64,000 bases of DNA from Microbacterium sp. No. 7 (GCF_001314225.1 NZ_CP012697.1:3720001-3784000); one strand, 5' to 3'. Counted from the first letter of the stretch, positions 1-7,804 are shown. The notes: generated from the sequence alone by a model not told the origin. A program made the numbers and translations.

Positions 1-134
1 ACGCGCCCCTGCTCCAGGCCGAGCGGGGTGGTGCCCTCTTCGGCATCCGGGCTCGCCGTGCAGGCGCTCAGCGCGAGGGCGCCGACGAGGACGAGGCCGG
101 CGGTGCGGATGCCGCGTGCGCGTGTCGTCGTCAT
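1..134 (-). CDS. Lipoprotein, N-terminal fragment (cut by window edge)
   Basis: Only the first 44 codons are inside the window. The product starts MTTTRARGIRTAGLVLVGAL and continues to a lipobox (L-S-A-C), so it should be a secreted, lipid-anchored protein whose mature part begins at that Cys. Its ATG overlaps the mauA stop by 4 bp (ATGA), so the two are translationally coupled. In mau clusters this place could hold the heavy subunit, a small electron-transfer protein or an assembly protein; nothing here distinguishes these. The lipoprotein call is firm and the role is open. Confidence 0.7.
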   Translation of the reverse strand, partial: MTTTRARGIRTAGLVLVGALALSACTASPDAEEGTTPLGLEQGR

Positions 135-793
135 CGCGATCCCGCCCCCGCCTTCGGGCGCACGGCCGGGGTGACCTGGCAGTCCTTGCCGATGATCGGC
201 GCCATCGTGCACGTGTACGCCTGCGACTCGTCGGAGACGCACCAGATGATCTCCTGGTCGAACGAGCCCGAGACGGGGTTGTACATGATGGCCTGGTTGT
301 CGGGCTGGCCGCAGAAGGTGTTGGAGCAGCCGGGGGCGCCGCAGCAGTCGTAGTAGGCGATGAGGTAGGTCTTGCCGTCCTCGGGGTTGGTGCAGCATCC
401 GACCCAGAACTCGGCGCCGGGCTTCGAGCCGGGCGAGCAGGTGGTCATGCCGCCGCCCGCGCACGACGTGCACGGCGTGCCGTCCATGTTGCACCAGCGC
501 CAGTACTCGCACACCGACGAGTCGCCGGTCTGGTCGAAGGCGGGGAAGAGCTGCTCGGCCGGCTCCTCGGCCGCCGCCGCGAGCGCGGCGCGGGTGACGG
601 GGAGGCTGCCGATGATGGCGACGCCGGCGGCGCCGATGCCCCACCGGCCCAGCAGGCCGAGCATCGAGCGGCGCGACGTGCGCTCGGACATGCGGCGGCC
701 GAGGCGGCTCATGAGGCTGCCGCCGCGCCCGGCCATCCACTCGGCCTGTTCCTGCATGGTCGACTCGTCGACCGGGTATCTGTTCTCAGTCAT
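131..793 (-). CDS. mauA: TTQ amine dehydrogenase light (small) subunit, MauA-like
   Basis: Catalytic small subunit of a methylamine/aralkylamine-type dehydrogenase, which oxidises a primary amine to aldehyde and ammonia outside the membrane. The 220-aa protein has an N-terminal segment with a twin-arginine-like motif (SRRSMLG, residues 40-46) and a hydrophobic stretch to about residue 72, as expected for Tat-type export. The mature part is Cys-rich: C-x-Y-W-R-x-C near 95-101 and DGTPCTSC at 104-111. W130 (in EFWVGC) and W184 (in IIWC) match the two Trp residues that form the TTQ cofactor in the Paracoccus enzyme (W57 and W108), and D149 matches its Asp76. All key residues are present. It is the third gene of the mauE-mauD-mauA series. 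MauG, needed to mature TTQ, is not in view. Confidence 0.93.
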   Translation of the reverse strand: MTENRYPVDESTMQEQAEWMAGRGGSLMSRLGRRMSERTSRRSMLGLLGRWGIGAAGVAIIGSLPVTRAALAAAAEEPAEQLFPAFDQTGDSSVCEYWRWCNMDGTPCTSCAGGGMTTCSPGSKPGAEFWVGCCTNPEDGKTYLIAYYDCCGAPGCSNTFCGQPDNQAIMYNPVSGSFDQEIIWCVSDESQAYTCTMAPIIGKDCQVTPAVRPKAGAGSR

Positions 794-844
794 GTCGGTG
801 CGATCTCCTTCGCGTCCGTGCTCGTTCGGGGAGGGGGCCAGGGT

Positions 845-1447
845 TCAGTGCGTCAGCGCCTGCTCGTGCAGGTGCTGCAGCGAGGGCGTTCCGGTCTCCA
901 GGGCGTTCAGCAGGCTCTCGACATGCGCCATCTGGTTGCACAGCCCCTTGGCGCGGATGCGGCCGTGCGCGTCGAGGATGACGCCGTAGGGGGTCGTGCC
1001 GACCTGGTAGGCGATGCCCACGTCGCGGGCGTCGACGTAGGAGAGCTCGTCGCGGATGCCGGAGCCGGCGAGGAAGGCGGCATGCTCCTCGGGGGTGCCG
1101 TCGGAGATCATGACGACCTCGAGGTCCTTGCGCTCGGCCTTCGCGAGCGCCTTGATGCCCGGCAGCAGGCTCTTGCACGTGGAGCACTTGGGGCCCGTGA
1201 ACATGAGCAGCTGCGGCTTGTCGCGGTGGCCGCCCACGCTCACGACGCGACCGAGGTGGTCGGACAGGCCGCGGAACGAGGGACCGACCTCTTCGATCTT
1301 GGGCCCGTTGTCCATCATCCGCGCGCCGAGCGGCCCGAGGCGCACCTGCACGCGGCCGATCTCGCGGGCGAGGGCGAGGTTCATGAGGAACAGGAACGCG
1401 ACGGCGATCGCGAGCACGATCACCGCGGTGAGGAGGAAGACGGTCAT
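845..1447 (-). CDS. mauD: MauD-like thiol-disulfide protein for amine dehydrogenase maturation
   Basis: A 200-aa protein with one N-terminal membrane anchor (about residues 4-24) and an exported thioredoxin-fold domain carrying a C-S-T-C redox motif at C88/C91. MauD proteins are required for disulfide formation in the small subunit, which contains six disulfides in the characterised enzymes. The gene lies 46 bp downstream of mauE and 51 bp upstream of mauA in the same direction, the usual E-D-A order. The motif is C-x-x-C with S-T in the middle, close to the C-P-x-C of thioredoxin-like MauD proteins. No truncation is seen. Confidence 0.88.
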   Translation of the reverse strand: MTVFLLTAVIVLAIAVAFLFLMNLALAREIGRVQVRLGPLGARMMDNGPKIEEVGPSFRGLSDHLGRVVSVGGHRDKPQLLMFTGPKCSTCKSLLPGIKALAKAERKDLEVVMISDGTPEEHAAFLAGSGIRDELSYVDARDVGIAYQVGTTPYGVILDAHGRIRAKGLCNQMAHVESLLNALETGTPSLQHLHEQALTH

Positions 1448-1493
1448 TCGAGGATCCTTCGGTTCAGGTGCGTGGTGTCATGGGTGCGCGGCG

Positions 1494-2105
1494 TCAGGCG
1501 TGCGCGGTGTCGCGTGCGCGCGGCGTCGTGTGCGCGCGCAGCTCGGCGGCGGCGCCCGCCAGGTGCGTGTCGACCGAGCGGCGGCCGGGGTGGAAGACGG
1601 GCCGCAGCGCGACCGTCGAGAGGCCGGCCGCGACGACGACCCCGGCGAGCGCGAGGGCGAGCAGCGACTCGGGCAGCGGCGTCACGGCGAGGCCGTAGCC
1701 GCCCGGCGCGAGCGCGAGCGCGGCGGCCGCGGCGGCGAGCACGAGGGCCCGCACGGCGTGGAGCCAGCCGATGCGCGGGGCGTGCCCCGCGGCCGCGAAC
1801 GAGAAGCAGCCGCAGTCGAGCTCGCGCCGCCCGCGCAGCAGGTTGATCGCGAGCGCCCCGAAGAACACCAGGAACAGCGCGGATGCCGCGGCGGGCGCGA
1901 ACGGCACCGCGAGGCCCGTCACGAGCAGGGCGCCGAGCGCGACCTCGCCGAGCGGCAGCAGGGCCGCGACGACGCGCTCCAGGGGTGCGGGCAGCAGGCG
2001 GTAGCCCTGCACGGCGGCGAGCATGCCCGCGCGGTCGCGCAGCTTGGGGATGCCGGCCAGCAGCAGCAGAGCGCCCAGCAGGGCCGAGATCAGCATCCAG
2101 ATCAT
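1494..2105 (-). CDS. mauE: MauE-like integral membrane protein
   Basis: A 203-aa protein with about four or five hydrophobic segments, the typical GIPKLRD start of a DoxX/MauE-like fold (residues 18-24) and a conserved D-C-G-C-F cysteine motif near residue 95. MauE is thought to work with MauD in moving oxidising equivalents for disulfide formation in the amine dehydrogenase small subunit. The ATG at 2105 is preceded by GAGGAG. It is the first gene of the leftward operon, so the operon promoter should lie in the 225-bp gap to the divergent permease. The C-terminal 40 residues are Arg/Ala-rich and probably cytoplasmic. Confidence 0.85.
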   Translation of the reverse strand: MIWMLISALLGALLLLAGIPKLRDRAGMLAAVQGYRLLPAPLERVVAALLPLGEVALGALLVTGLAVPFAPAAASALFLVFFGALAINLLRGRRELDCGCFSFAAAGHAPRIGWLHAVRALVLAAAAAALALAPGGYGLAVTPLPESLLALALAGVVVAAGLSTVALRPVFHPGRRSVDTHLAGAAAELRAHTTPRARDTAHA

Positions 2106-2330
2106 TCGTCGCGCTCCTCGTCACAAGTCGTCGGGGACATCGGGTGCCCCGACACTCCCAGCGGCGGTTTTCGCGGGTGGTGCCGCGGTGTGAAGATCCG
2201 CCGACGTGGAGCGGGACGCGGCATCCGTTCTCGGCATCCGGCGTTCCACACCGTGTGATCGGGGCGAAACACGGCGGTGCGCACGGGGCAATACCGCGCG
2301 CATAGCGTCGGTGTCTCGACGGGAGGCGCA
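2106..2330. promoter_or_regulatory. Divergent promoter region between mauE and the permease, with a palindrome
   Basis: This 225-bp gap must hold the promoters of the leftward mau operon and the rightward permease-IclR pair. A perfect palindrome CACAC-C-GTGTG lies at 2247-2257 near its centre and is a reasonable operator for the IclR protein of the neighbouring operon. A TAGCGT box at 2303-2308 is a weak -10 candidate for the permease. The assignment to IclR is inferred from position only. Confidence 0.4.
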
Positions 2331-3827
2331 GTGCGGTCATTGGAACGGGCGATCGCCCAGCGGGTGCCGGTCGCGGGCCTGGAGGCGACGTCGCCGCTCA
2401 ACGGGCTGCGCCGGCGGCGGGCGGGCGGCATCGACGTCGTCGCGCAGTCGGTCGCGGCGGTCGCCCCCGCGGGCGTCGCGCTCGTCAACCCGGGCGTCGT
2501 GGGCGACCAGGCCGGCGGGTTCGCGACGATCGCGATGGCGGCGACGATCGTCGTCGTCGTGCTGCTGGCCGCGACGATCTCGGTGTTCGCCCGGCGCATC
2601 GCGAGCACGGGCTCGCTGTACACGTTCGCCGTGCGCGGCCTGGGCCGCACGGCCGGCATCGTCACGGGCGCAGCGCTCGGCCTGGGGTACGCGGGCATCG
2701 CGCTCGGCTGCCTGCTCGACTCGGCGCGGCGCATCGCGACGCTCCTCGCGGGCGGGACGCCGCCGCCGTGGCTCGCGGCGGTGCTCGTCGTGGGCTTCGC
2801 GGCGTTCGTCGCGGTCGTGGTCATGCGCGGCGTGCGCATCTCGACGCGCGTGCTGCTCGTCGTCGAGGCGATCGGGATGATCGCGATCGTCGCGGTCGCC
2901 GTGACGGTGTTCGCCGCGCACGGCTGGAACCTGTCGGCGCTCGTGCCGCGCATGGACGCGGGCATCGACCTGGACGCCGTGCTGTCGGGCATGGCGGTGG
3001 GCCTCATCGCCTTCGTCGGCTTCGAGTCGGGCGTCGCGCTCGGCCCCGAGACGCGGCGGCCGCTGGCGACGGTGCCGCGCGCCCTGCTGTGGACGGTCGT
3101 CGCCGTGTGCCTGAGCTACCTCATCGGCGCCTCGGCGCACACCGTGGGCAGCGCGTCGTCCGGAGCGGGCGCGGCGGCATCCGGCGGCTCGGCGGGCGGC
3201 TCGTCCGGCGGCTCGGACATCGCGCTCGCGGCGATCGGCGAGGCGGTGGGGTGGCGCGGCATCGGCCCGCTCGTGGAGGTGATCGTGGCGCTGTCGTTCC
3301 TCGCGTGCACGCTCGCGACGACGACGGCGCTCGTGCGCCTCACGTTCGTGATGAGCCGCGAGGGCCTGCTGCCGGGCCTGTTCGGCCGCACCGGCTCGCG
3401 GGGCACGCCCGCCCGCGGCGGCGCCGTGATCACCGCGGCGGTCGCCGTGATCCCGCTGGCCGCGGTGCTCGTCGCCCCGCTCGACCCGGCTGTCGACCGC
3501 GCCGCCGACACCGTGTCGGTCATCGGGTACACGCTCGCGTACCTGCTCGTCGCGCTCGCGGCGCCCGCCTTCCTGCTGCGCATCGGCGAGTTCCGGTGGA
3601 TCTCGGCGCTGCCCGCCGCGCTCGTCGGCGCCGCGCTCGCGGCCACGCTCGTGCACTACGTCGTCGTGCCGCCGCGCGGCGACGTGGCCACGATGTGGGC
3701 CTCGGTGGCGCTCATCGCCGGCGTGGCGGTCGCGCTGCTCGTGCGCGCCCGGCATCCCGGCGTCGCCGGCCGGCTGGGGATGTACGACTCGCCCGTGACG
3801 GCCGACACCATCGGCGGCCAGACATGA
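2331..3827 (+). CDS. APC-superfamily amino acid/amine permease
   Basis: A 498-aa polytopic membrane protein with about 12 hydrophobic segments and APC-type features: VAAVAPAG in the first helix region and GFESGVALGPETRRP after the sixth helix (compare GFE...E in amino acid permeases). The start is taken as GTG 2331, which follows GGGAGG at 2321-2326. A Gly/Ser-rich loop near residue 280 is low complexity. It is divergent from the mau genes and overlaps the following IclR gene by 4 bp. The likely job is uptake of an amine or amino acid feeding the amine dehydrogenase; this is inferred from position, and the substrate is unknown. Confidence 0.8.
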   Translation: MRSLERAIAQRVPVAGLEATSPLNGLRRRRAGGIDVVAQSVAAVAPAGVALVNPGVVGDQAGGFATIAMAATIVVVVLLAATISVFARRIASTGSLYTFAVRGLGRTAGIVTGAALGLGYAGIALGCLLDSARRIATLLAGGTPPPWLAAVLVVGFAAFVAVVVMRGVRISTRVLLVVEAIGMIAIVAVAVTVFAAHGWNLSALVPRMDAGIDLDAVLSGMAVGLIAFVGFESGVALGPETRRPLATVPRALLWTVVAVCLSYLIGASAHTVGSASSGAGAAASGGSAGGSSGGSDIALAAIGEAVGWRGIGPLVEVIVALSFLACTLATTTALVRLTFVMSREGLLPGLFGRTGSRGTPARGGAVITAAVAVIPLAAVLVAPLDPAVDRAADTVSVIGYTLAYLLVALAAPAFLLRIGEFRWISALPAALVGAALAATLVHYVVVPPRGDVATMWASVALIAGVAVALLVRARHPGVAGRLGMYDSPVTADTIGGQT

Positions 3828-4546
3828 GCCAGTCACGGGCCGAGCGCGCGTCGGGCGCGATCGGCAGCGGTGACCGGCTGGCGCTCGCGTTCGGCGTGCT
3901 CGAGCTCGTGGCGCAGCGCCGCACCGGCATCTCGGCGAACGAGCTGGCCGAGACGCTGGGCGTCGGGCGGTCGACCGTGTACCGCGTCGTGAACTCGCTC
4001 GTGCAGCAGGAGTTCCTGCTGCGCCGGCCCGACCTCACGGGGTTCATCCTCGGCGTGCGCGTCGTCGAGCTCGCCCAGCTGCTGTCGTTCGCGCCGCGCC
4101 CCGAGGCCGTCGTGCTCACCGAGCTGCGCCGCGAGACGGGCGCGGCCGCGCATCTCGCCCGGTTCGCGAACGAGCGCATCGAGATCGTCGACGAGGACCC
4201 CGATCGTCCCCTCGCCGACGCCGCGACGCTCGTCGCGGAGCCGGCGCGCTCGGCGATCGGCCACGTGCTGCTCGTGGAGCTTCCGCCCGCCCGCGCGGCG
4301 CGGGTCGCGCGGGTTCCGCGGGAGGAGGTCGTCGAGCTGGCCGAGGCCACCGCCGTGCGCGGCTACGCGCAGCAGGTGGGGCTGATCGAGCCCGGGCGCG
4401 CGTGCATCGCCGTGCCCGTGCGCGTCGGCGACCGCCTCGCGGGCGCCCTCGCCCTCGCGTCGGAGCCACGGCGCATCTCCGCCGAGGCGCGCCACCTCGG
4501 CCGCCTGCGCGAGGCGGCCGACCGCGTCGCCGCGCTGTGGGGATGA
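3824..4546 (+). CDS. IclR-family transcriptional regulator
   Basis: A 240-aa protein with an N-terminal winged HTH (about residues 18-80; GISANELAETLGVGRSTVYR is the helix-turn-helix part) and a C-terminal effector-binding domain in which an RACIAVPVR segment (about 190-198) matches the conserved IclR core. The ATG overlaps the permease stop (ATGA), so both are one transcript. It probably controls the permease and perhaps the divergent mau operon; the CACACCGTGTG palindrome in the shared promoter gap is a candidate site. The effector is unknown. Confidence 0.85.
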   Translation: MSQSRAERASGAIGSGDRLALAFGVLELVAQRRTGISANELAETLGVGRSTVYRVVNSLVQQEFLLRRPDLTGFILGVRVVELAQLLSFAPRPEAVVLTELRRETGAAAHLARFANERIEIVDEDPDRPLADAATLVAEPARSAIGHVLLVELPPARAARVARVPREEVVELAEATAVRGYAQQVGLIEPGRACIAVPVRVGDRLAGALALASEPRRISAEARHLGRLREAADRVAALWG

Positions 4547-4552
4547 GCCCGG

Positions 4553-4966
4553 CTACGCGCCCGGGCGGAGAATCGCCCGTACGTCGAGCCCTTCGACACC
4601 GTCGAAGTCGTCGGGATTGCAGGTGTACAGCGGCAGCCCGTGTGCCACTGCTGTCGCGGCGATGAGCGCGTCGAATGCTCGGGCCGAGGTCTTGCGTCCC
4701 CGGCGTCGGAGGTCAGCGGCGACACGTCCGAAGGCGCGGGCAACGTCCGCATCCATCGGAAGCGCATCGAAATCGGCCTCGGCTTGCTGCAGATGGGCCT
4801 GTCGGACCGAACGTTCACGCAGATCATCGGTCACGAGCGGACCGACCGACAGCTCTGCGAGGGTCACGGCACTGATGACGGGCTCGTCGGGCAGGACGCT
4901 CGGGTCGAGATGCTTCAACAGCACGACGATGTTTGTGTCGATCAGCCCGCGCTCCGGCTCGGTCAC
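4553..4966 (-). CDS. PIN-domain toxin, VapC-like
   Basis: A 137-aa PIN-domain protein, the usual VapC length. The acidic metal-binding residues are visible: D10 in the DTN motif, E39 (in LAEL), D97 (in AFDALIAATA) and D119 of NPDDF near the C-terminus. VapC toxins are Mg-dependent ribonucleases, many of which cut tRNA. The start overlaps the stop of the upstream antitoxin gene by 4 bp, as usual for such modules. It converges with the IclR gene 6 bp away. The module is complete and shows no damage. Confidence 0.88.
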   Translation of the reverse strand: MTEPERGLIDTNIVVLLKHLDPSVLPDEPVISAVTLAELSVGPLVTDDLRERSVRQAHLQQAEADFDALPMDADVARAFGRVAADLRRRGRKTSARAFDALIAATAVAHGLPLYTCNPDDFDGVEGLDVRAILRPGA

Positions 4967-5208
4967 AGCGTCATGTCCACGATCATGTCGATATCGCGAC
5001 GCAGCGTGTCGGGCTCCATGTCGGGAAGCATACGACGACGTGCGATGAGTTCCGCCGCCGAGAGCCCCTTCCGACGTATCGGGCGCAACTCCGCGATCGG
5101 CGCACCGTCGCGCGTCACGATGAAGGTCGATCCCCGCGCCACCTCGTCGAGCACGCGCCCGCCCTGGTTACGCACGTCGCGCACGGTGACAGTCTGCGTC
5201 AATGTCAT
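4963..5208 (-). CDS. Phd/YefM-type antitoxin of the VapC-like toxin
   Basis: An 81-aa protein whose first 50 residues have the Phd/YefM fold signature (VRNQGGRVLDEVARGSTFIV, then TRDGAPIAEL), giving DNA binding and dimerisation. The acidic, Met-rich C-terminus (PDMEPDTLRRDIDMIVDMTL) should wrap the toxin. It precedes and overlaps the toxin gene. A TACACT box 6 nt before the ATG suggests a leaderless transcript, and a TCACGCGTGA palindrome next to that box is the likely autorepression site. Confidence 0.85.
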   Translation of the reverse strand: MTLTQTVTVRDVRNQGGRVLDEVARGSTFIVTRDGAPIAELRPIRRKGLSAAELIARRRMLPDMEPDTLRRDIDMIVDMTL

Positions 5209-5214
5209 GCCGAC

Positions 5215-5230
5215 AGTGTATCACGCGTGA
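5215..5230 (-). promoter_or_regulatory. Leaderless promoter and operator of the toxin-antitoxin pair
   Basis: Reading leftward, the perfect 10-bp palindrome TCACGCGTGA (5221-5230) abuts a -10-like TACACT (5215-5220), which is followed by 6 nt and the antitoxin ATG. A dimer of the antitoxin bound there would block RNA polymerase. The sequence is direct; the binding is inferred. Confidence 0.5.
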
Positions 5231-5243
5231 GACATCGCGCATG

Positions 5244-5265
5244 ATTGATGAGGAATTGATGAGGA
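5244..5265. repeat. Perfect 11-bp tandem duplication
   Basis: ATTGATGAGGA occurs twice back to back between the antitoxin gene and the PfkB gene. Direct 11-bp spacing puts both copies on the same DNA face, so a regulatory role is possible. No other function is visible. Confidence 0.6.
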
Positions 5266-5412
5266 GTAGCCCCGAACTCCGGAGAATCCGACGGACCTCG
5301 GATCGGATGCCGCGAGATCATCCGCGCTTCGCGCGATTCCCCGAGGTTCGTCGGGCTCCGACGCCGCTCCCGGTCCTGGGCGTTTCGCGGCGGGCACGCC
5401 ATGATGGATGCC

Positions 5413-6309
5413 ATGACTCATGCGCTCATCGTCGGCGAGGCCCTGATCGACATCGTGGAGTCGCCCGAGGGCACCCGGGAGCTCGTCGGCGGCAGCCCCG
5501 CGAACGTGGCGGTCGGCGTGGCGCGGCAGGGCGTGCCCACGCGGCTGCTCACCCGCATCGGCCGCGACGCGCGGGGCGAGCGCATCGCCGCCCAGGTGCG
5601 CTCATCGGGGTCGGAGCTGGCGGACGCGTCGTGGACCGACGCGGCCACGTCGACGGCGCACGCGCGGCTGCGCGCCGACGGATCGGCCGAGTACGTCTTC
5701 GAGATCGACGGGACGCTCGCCGAGCCCGACGTCGCCGACGCGCGTCTGGTGCACACGGGCTCGATCGCCCTGTTCCTGGAGCCGGGCGGGTCGACGGCGC
5801 TCGAGGCGCTGCGGCGCGCGGCGGGCACGGCGCTCGTGTCGGTCGACCCGAACATCCGCCCCGCGCTCGTGGGCCCGCGCGAGAGCGCGCGGGAGCGCTT
5901 CCGGCAGGCGGCCGCGGTCGCCGACATCGTGAAGCTCAGCGACGAGGACGCCGAGTGGCTCTACCCCGGCGTCGCGCCCGAGGACGTGCTCGCCGAGATC
6001 GCGGGACTCGGCCCGCGCCTCGCCGTCGTCACGCGGGGCGGCGAGGGCGCGATCGGCATCGGGCCCGGCGGCATCCGCCGGGTCGCGCCGCTGACGGTGG
6101 AGGTCGTCGACACGATCGGCGCCGGCGACGCGTACATGGCGAGCCTCATCGCGAGCGCGCTGACCGACGACGAGCTGTTCTCGTCGCCCGACGCCTTCGA
6201 GCGGGCGCTGCGGCGCGCGGCCGTGATGGCCGGCATCACGGTGTCGCGCGCGGGCGCGAACCCGCCGACGCGCGACGAGGTGGATGCCGCGATCACGGCG
6301 CACGCCTGA
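5413..6309 (+). CDS. PfkB-family sugar kinase (fructokinase-like)
   Basis: A 298-aa ribokinase/PfkB-family kinase that phosphorylates a sugar or nucleoside with ATP. It has the first signature region GGSPANVAVGVARQG (about 26-40) and the second signature DTIGAGDAYMASL (about 236-248), whose D-T-x-G-A-G-D holds the catalytic Asp and anion hole. The start is placed at the ATG at 5413, because CATGAT lies 7 nt upstream as in other leaderless genes here; ATG 5401 is an alternative. The closest functional type is fructokinase-like, but the substrate cannot be read from sequence. A 21-bp repeat array starts immediately after its stop. Confidence 0.85.
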   Translation: MTHALIVGEALIDIVESPEGTRELVGGSPANVAVGVARQGVPTRLLTRIGRDARGERIAAQVRSSGSELADASWTDAATSTAHARLRADGSAEYVFEIDGTLAEPDVADARLVHTGSIALFLEPGGSTALEALRRAAGTALVSVDPNIRPALVGPRESARERFRQAAAVADIVKLSDEDAEWLYPGVAPEDVLAEIAGLGPRLAVVTRGGEGAIGIGPGGIRRVAPLTVEVVDTIGAGDAYMASLIASALTDDELFSSPDAFERALRRAAVMAGITVSRAGANPPTRDEVDAAITAHA

Positions 6310-6310
6310 G

Positions 6311-6520
6311 GCACCCTCGCGAGGACAACCAGCACCCTCGCGCGGACAACTGGCACCCCCGCGGAGACAACCAGCACCCTCGCGGGAACAACTGGCACCC
6401 TCGGAGAGATAGCCAGCACCCCCGCGGAGAAAACCAGCACCCCCGCGGAGAAAACCAGCACCCTCGCGGGGACAACTGGCACCCTCGCGCGGACAACTGG
6501 CACCCTCGCGGGGAGAAACG
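6311..6520. repeat. Ten-copy 21-bp tandem array between convergent genes
   Basis: Ten consecutive units of exactly 21 bp of the form GCACCCYCGCGNGGACAACYR fill the gap between the convergent kinase and ATPase genes. The last three positions alternate between CCA and CTG types. The second half of each unit (positions about 10-16) varies among GAGGACA, GCGGACA, GAGAAAA and similar forms. One unit (6395-6415) is clearly degenerate. The period equals two turns of B-DNA. The array reads open in some frames (a 7-residue repeat), but it has no start signal and is best seen as non-coding. Confidence 0.9.
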
Positions 6521-6532
6521 GGGGCGCTGCAG

Positions 6533-7705
6533 CTAGTCCGCGCCGGGGCCGTCGCTCGCGAGGATGTACTCGGCGAAGCCGGGGACGGTGAACGAGACGT
6601 AGCCGAACCGGGTCGCCTCGATGATGCCCTTGCGGATGAGGCGGGCGCGGGCGCCGCTGATCGCGCGGGACGACACGTTCAGCTCGGCCGCGAGGTCCTC
6701 GCGCTTGACGTCGTCGCCGCCGAGACGGGCCATGGCGCGCAGCACGCCGCGCTCCGCGCGGGTGGCGGCGCCCCAGCGGGCCCGGAACAGCTCGCGCATC
6801 TGGTCGTCGACGACCGTGAGCCCCTGCCGCACGTGCCCCTCGGCGATGGCGCCGCCGGGATCGGGCCGGCCGGCGGCGGCCCAGGCCTCGTGGCCGATCA
6901 GCTGCACCTTGTACGGGAAGCCGCGGGCGCTCTCGACGCCGAGGCGCAGGGCGTCGGGCATCCACTGCACGCGCAGCTCCTGCGCGGGCATGACGAGCGC
7001 GAGGGCGACGTCGCTGTCCTGCAGGGTCGGCAGGGCGCGGTACTCGAACCGCTCGGCGAAGGTGACGGCGGCCGAGATCGTCTCGGCGCTGCTCGGCAGC
7101 CCGGCCGCGAAGATGCCCGCGGGCGTGTCGGGCCGCTCGCTCGCGAGCTCCTGCCACGCGTAGGCGATGACGCGCAGGCTCTCGGGGTCGGCAGACTGGA
7201 TCTCGTCGAGGAAGATCGCGAGCCCCGAGCCGCCGTCGTCGGCGATCGCGTCGGTGGCCGCGGTGATCGCGGCCTTGAAGGCCTCGGCGGCCGACGCCGG
7301 CAGCGGCTCGTCGCGCCTCTTGACGCCGACGCTCGCGGTGACGACGCCGGGCACGCCGAGCGTGAGGGTGGCGCTCTCCACGAGCCGGGCGAGCCCCCGC
7401 GCCCGCGACGGCCCGTCGCCCGCGACGGCGGGGAGCTTGGCGAGCACGGTGCGGGCGAGGCTCTCGTCGGGGTTCGCGGTCACCCACAGCGTGCGCACGC
7501 CCGCGGCGCGCATGATGCGCTCGCCCTCGCGCAGCAGCGAGGTCTTGCCGATGCCGCGCGCCGCGTGGTCCACGCGCACCCGCGCGGCCAGCCGTCCGAG
7601 CCGGGAGATGAACTCCGCCCGTTCGCGGTAGAACGCGAGCTGCTCGCGCCGGCCCACGACGGAGTGGGCGACCTCGCCGGGCGTGTACGGACTCGGCTGC
7701 GCCAT
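6533..7705 (-). CDS. AAA/STAND-like ATPase with C-terminal winged helix
   Basis: A 390-aa protein that starts at ATG 7705 behind a strong GGAGG. It has a P-loop segment GIGKTS (about residue 51), a Walker B-like LAIFLDEIQ (about 170-178) and a C-terminal wHTH-type domain (about 310-365; REDLAAELNVSSRAISGARA). This architecture matches the ORC/CDC6-like and ATPase-wHTH proteins common in actinobacteria, often encoded alone with no known function. It is preceded by a highly symmetric operator containing four GGATAC-type half-sites, so it is probably autoregulated. The usual Gly-rich P-loop is shortened (AARGIGKTS). Confidence 0.7.
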   Translation of the reverse strand: MAQPSPYTPGEVAHSVVGRREQLAFYRERAEFISRLGRLAARVRVDHAARGIGKTSLLREGERIMRAAGVRTLWVTANPDESLARTVLAKLPAVAGDGPSRARGLARLVESATLTLGVPGVVTASVGVKRRDEPLPASAAEAFKAAITAATDAIADDGGSGLAIFLDEIQSADPESLRVIAYAWQELASERPDTPAGIFAAGLPSSAETISAAVTFAERFEYRALPTLQDSDVALALVMPAQELRVQWMPDALRLGVESARGFPYKVQLIGHEAWAAAGRPDPGGAIAEGHVRQGLTVVDDQMRELFRARWGAATRAERGVLRAMARLGGDDVKREDLAAELNVSSRAISGARARLIRKGIIEATRFGYVSFTVPGFAEYILASDGPGAD

Positions 7706-7716
7706 CGGGACCTCCG

Positions 7717-7758
7717 GGATAACTCTGGATACTTTCGACCAGGTATCCAACTGTATCC
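7717..7758 (-). promoter_or_regulatory. Four-half-site operator of the ATPase gene
   Basis: GGATAA (7717), GGATAC (7727), GTATCC (7743) and GTATCC (7753) form two direct pairs, each with a 10-bp repeat distance, facing each other about a centre at 7737.5. The operator lies just upstream of the ATPase Shine-Dalgarno and is the most AT-rich part of the region, so it should overlap the promoter. The ATPase wHTH is an obvious candidate binder. Confidence 0.65.
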
Positions 7759-7780
7759 GCCACCGCCGACACGGACCAGA

Positions 7781-7804
7781 GCGTCGGCGTCGGCGTCGGC
7801 GTCG
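7781..7804. repeat. GCGTCG hexanucleotide repeat, four copies
   Basis: Four perfect GCGTCG units lie between the ATPase operator and the nuclease gene. They are a simple sequence repeat in a non-coding stretch. Confidence 0.7.

Noticed and set aside
6311..6520. CRISPR array
   Set aside because: Units are contiguous with no unique spacers, and there are no cas genes. The same holds for the arrays at 24793, 47028 and 60911.
6293..6536. Frames over the 21-bp array encoding a 7-residue repeat on both strands
   Set aside because: The kinase ends with a clear stop before the array; no ribosome site or start precedes these frames, and openness follows from a 21-bp period without stops.
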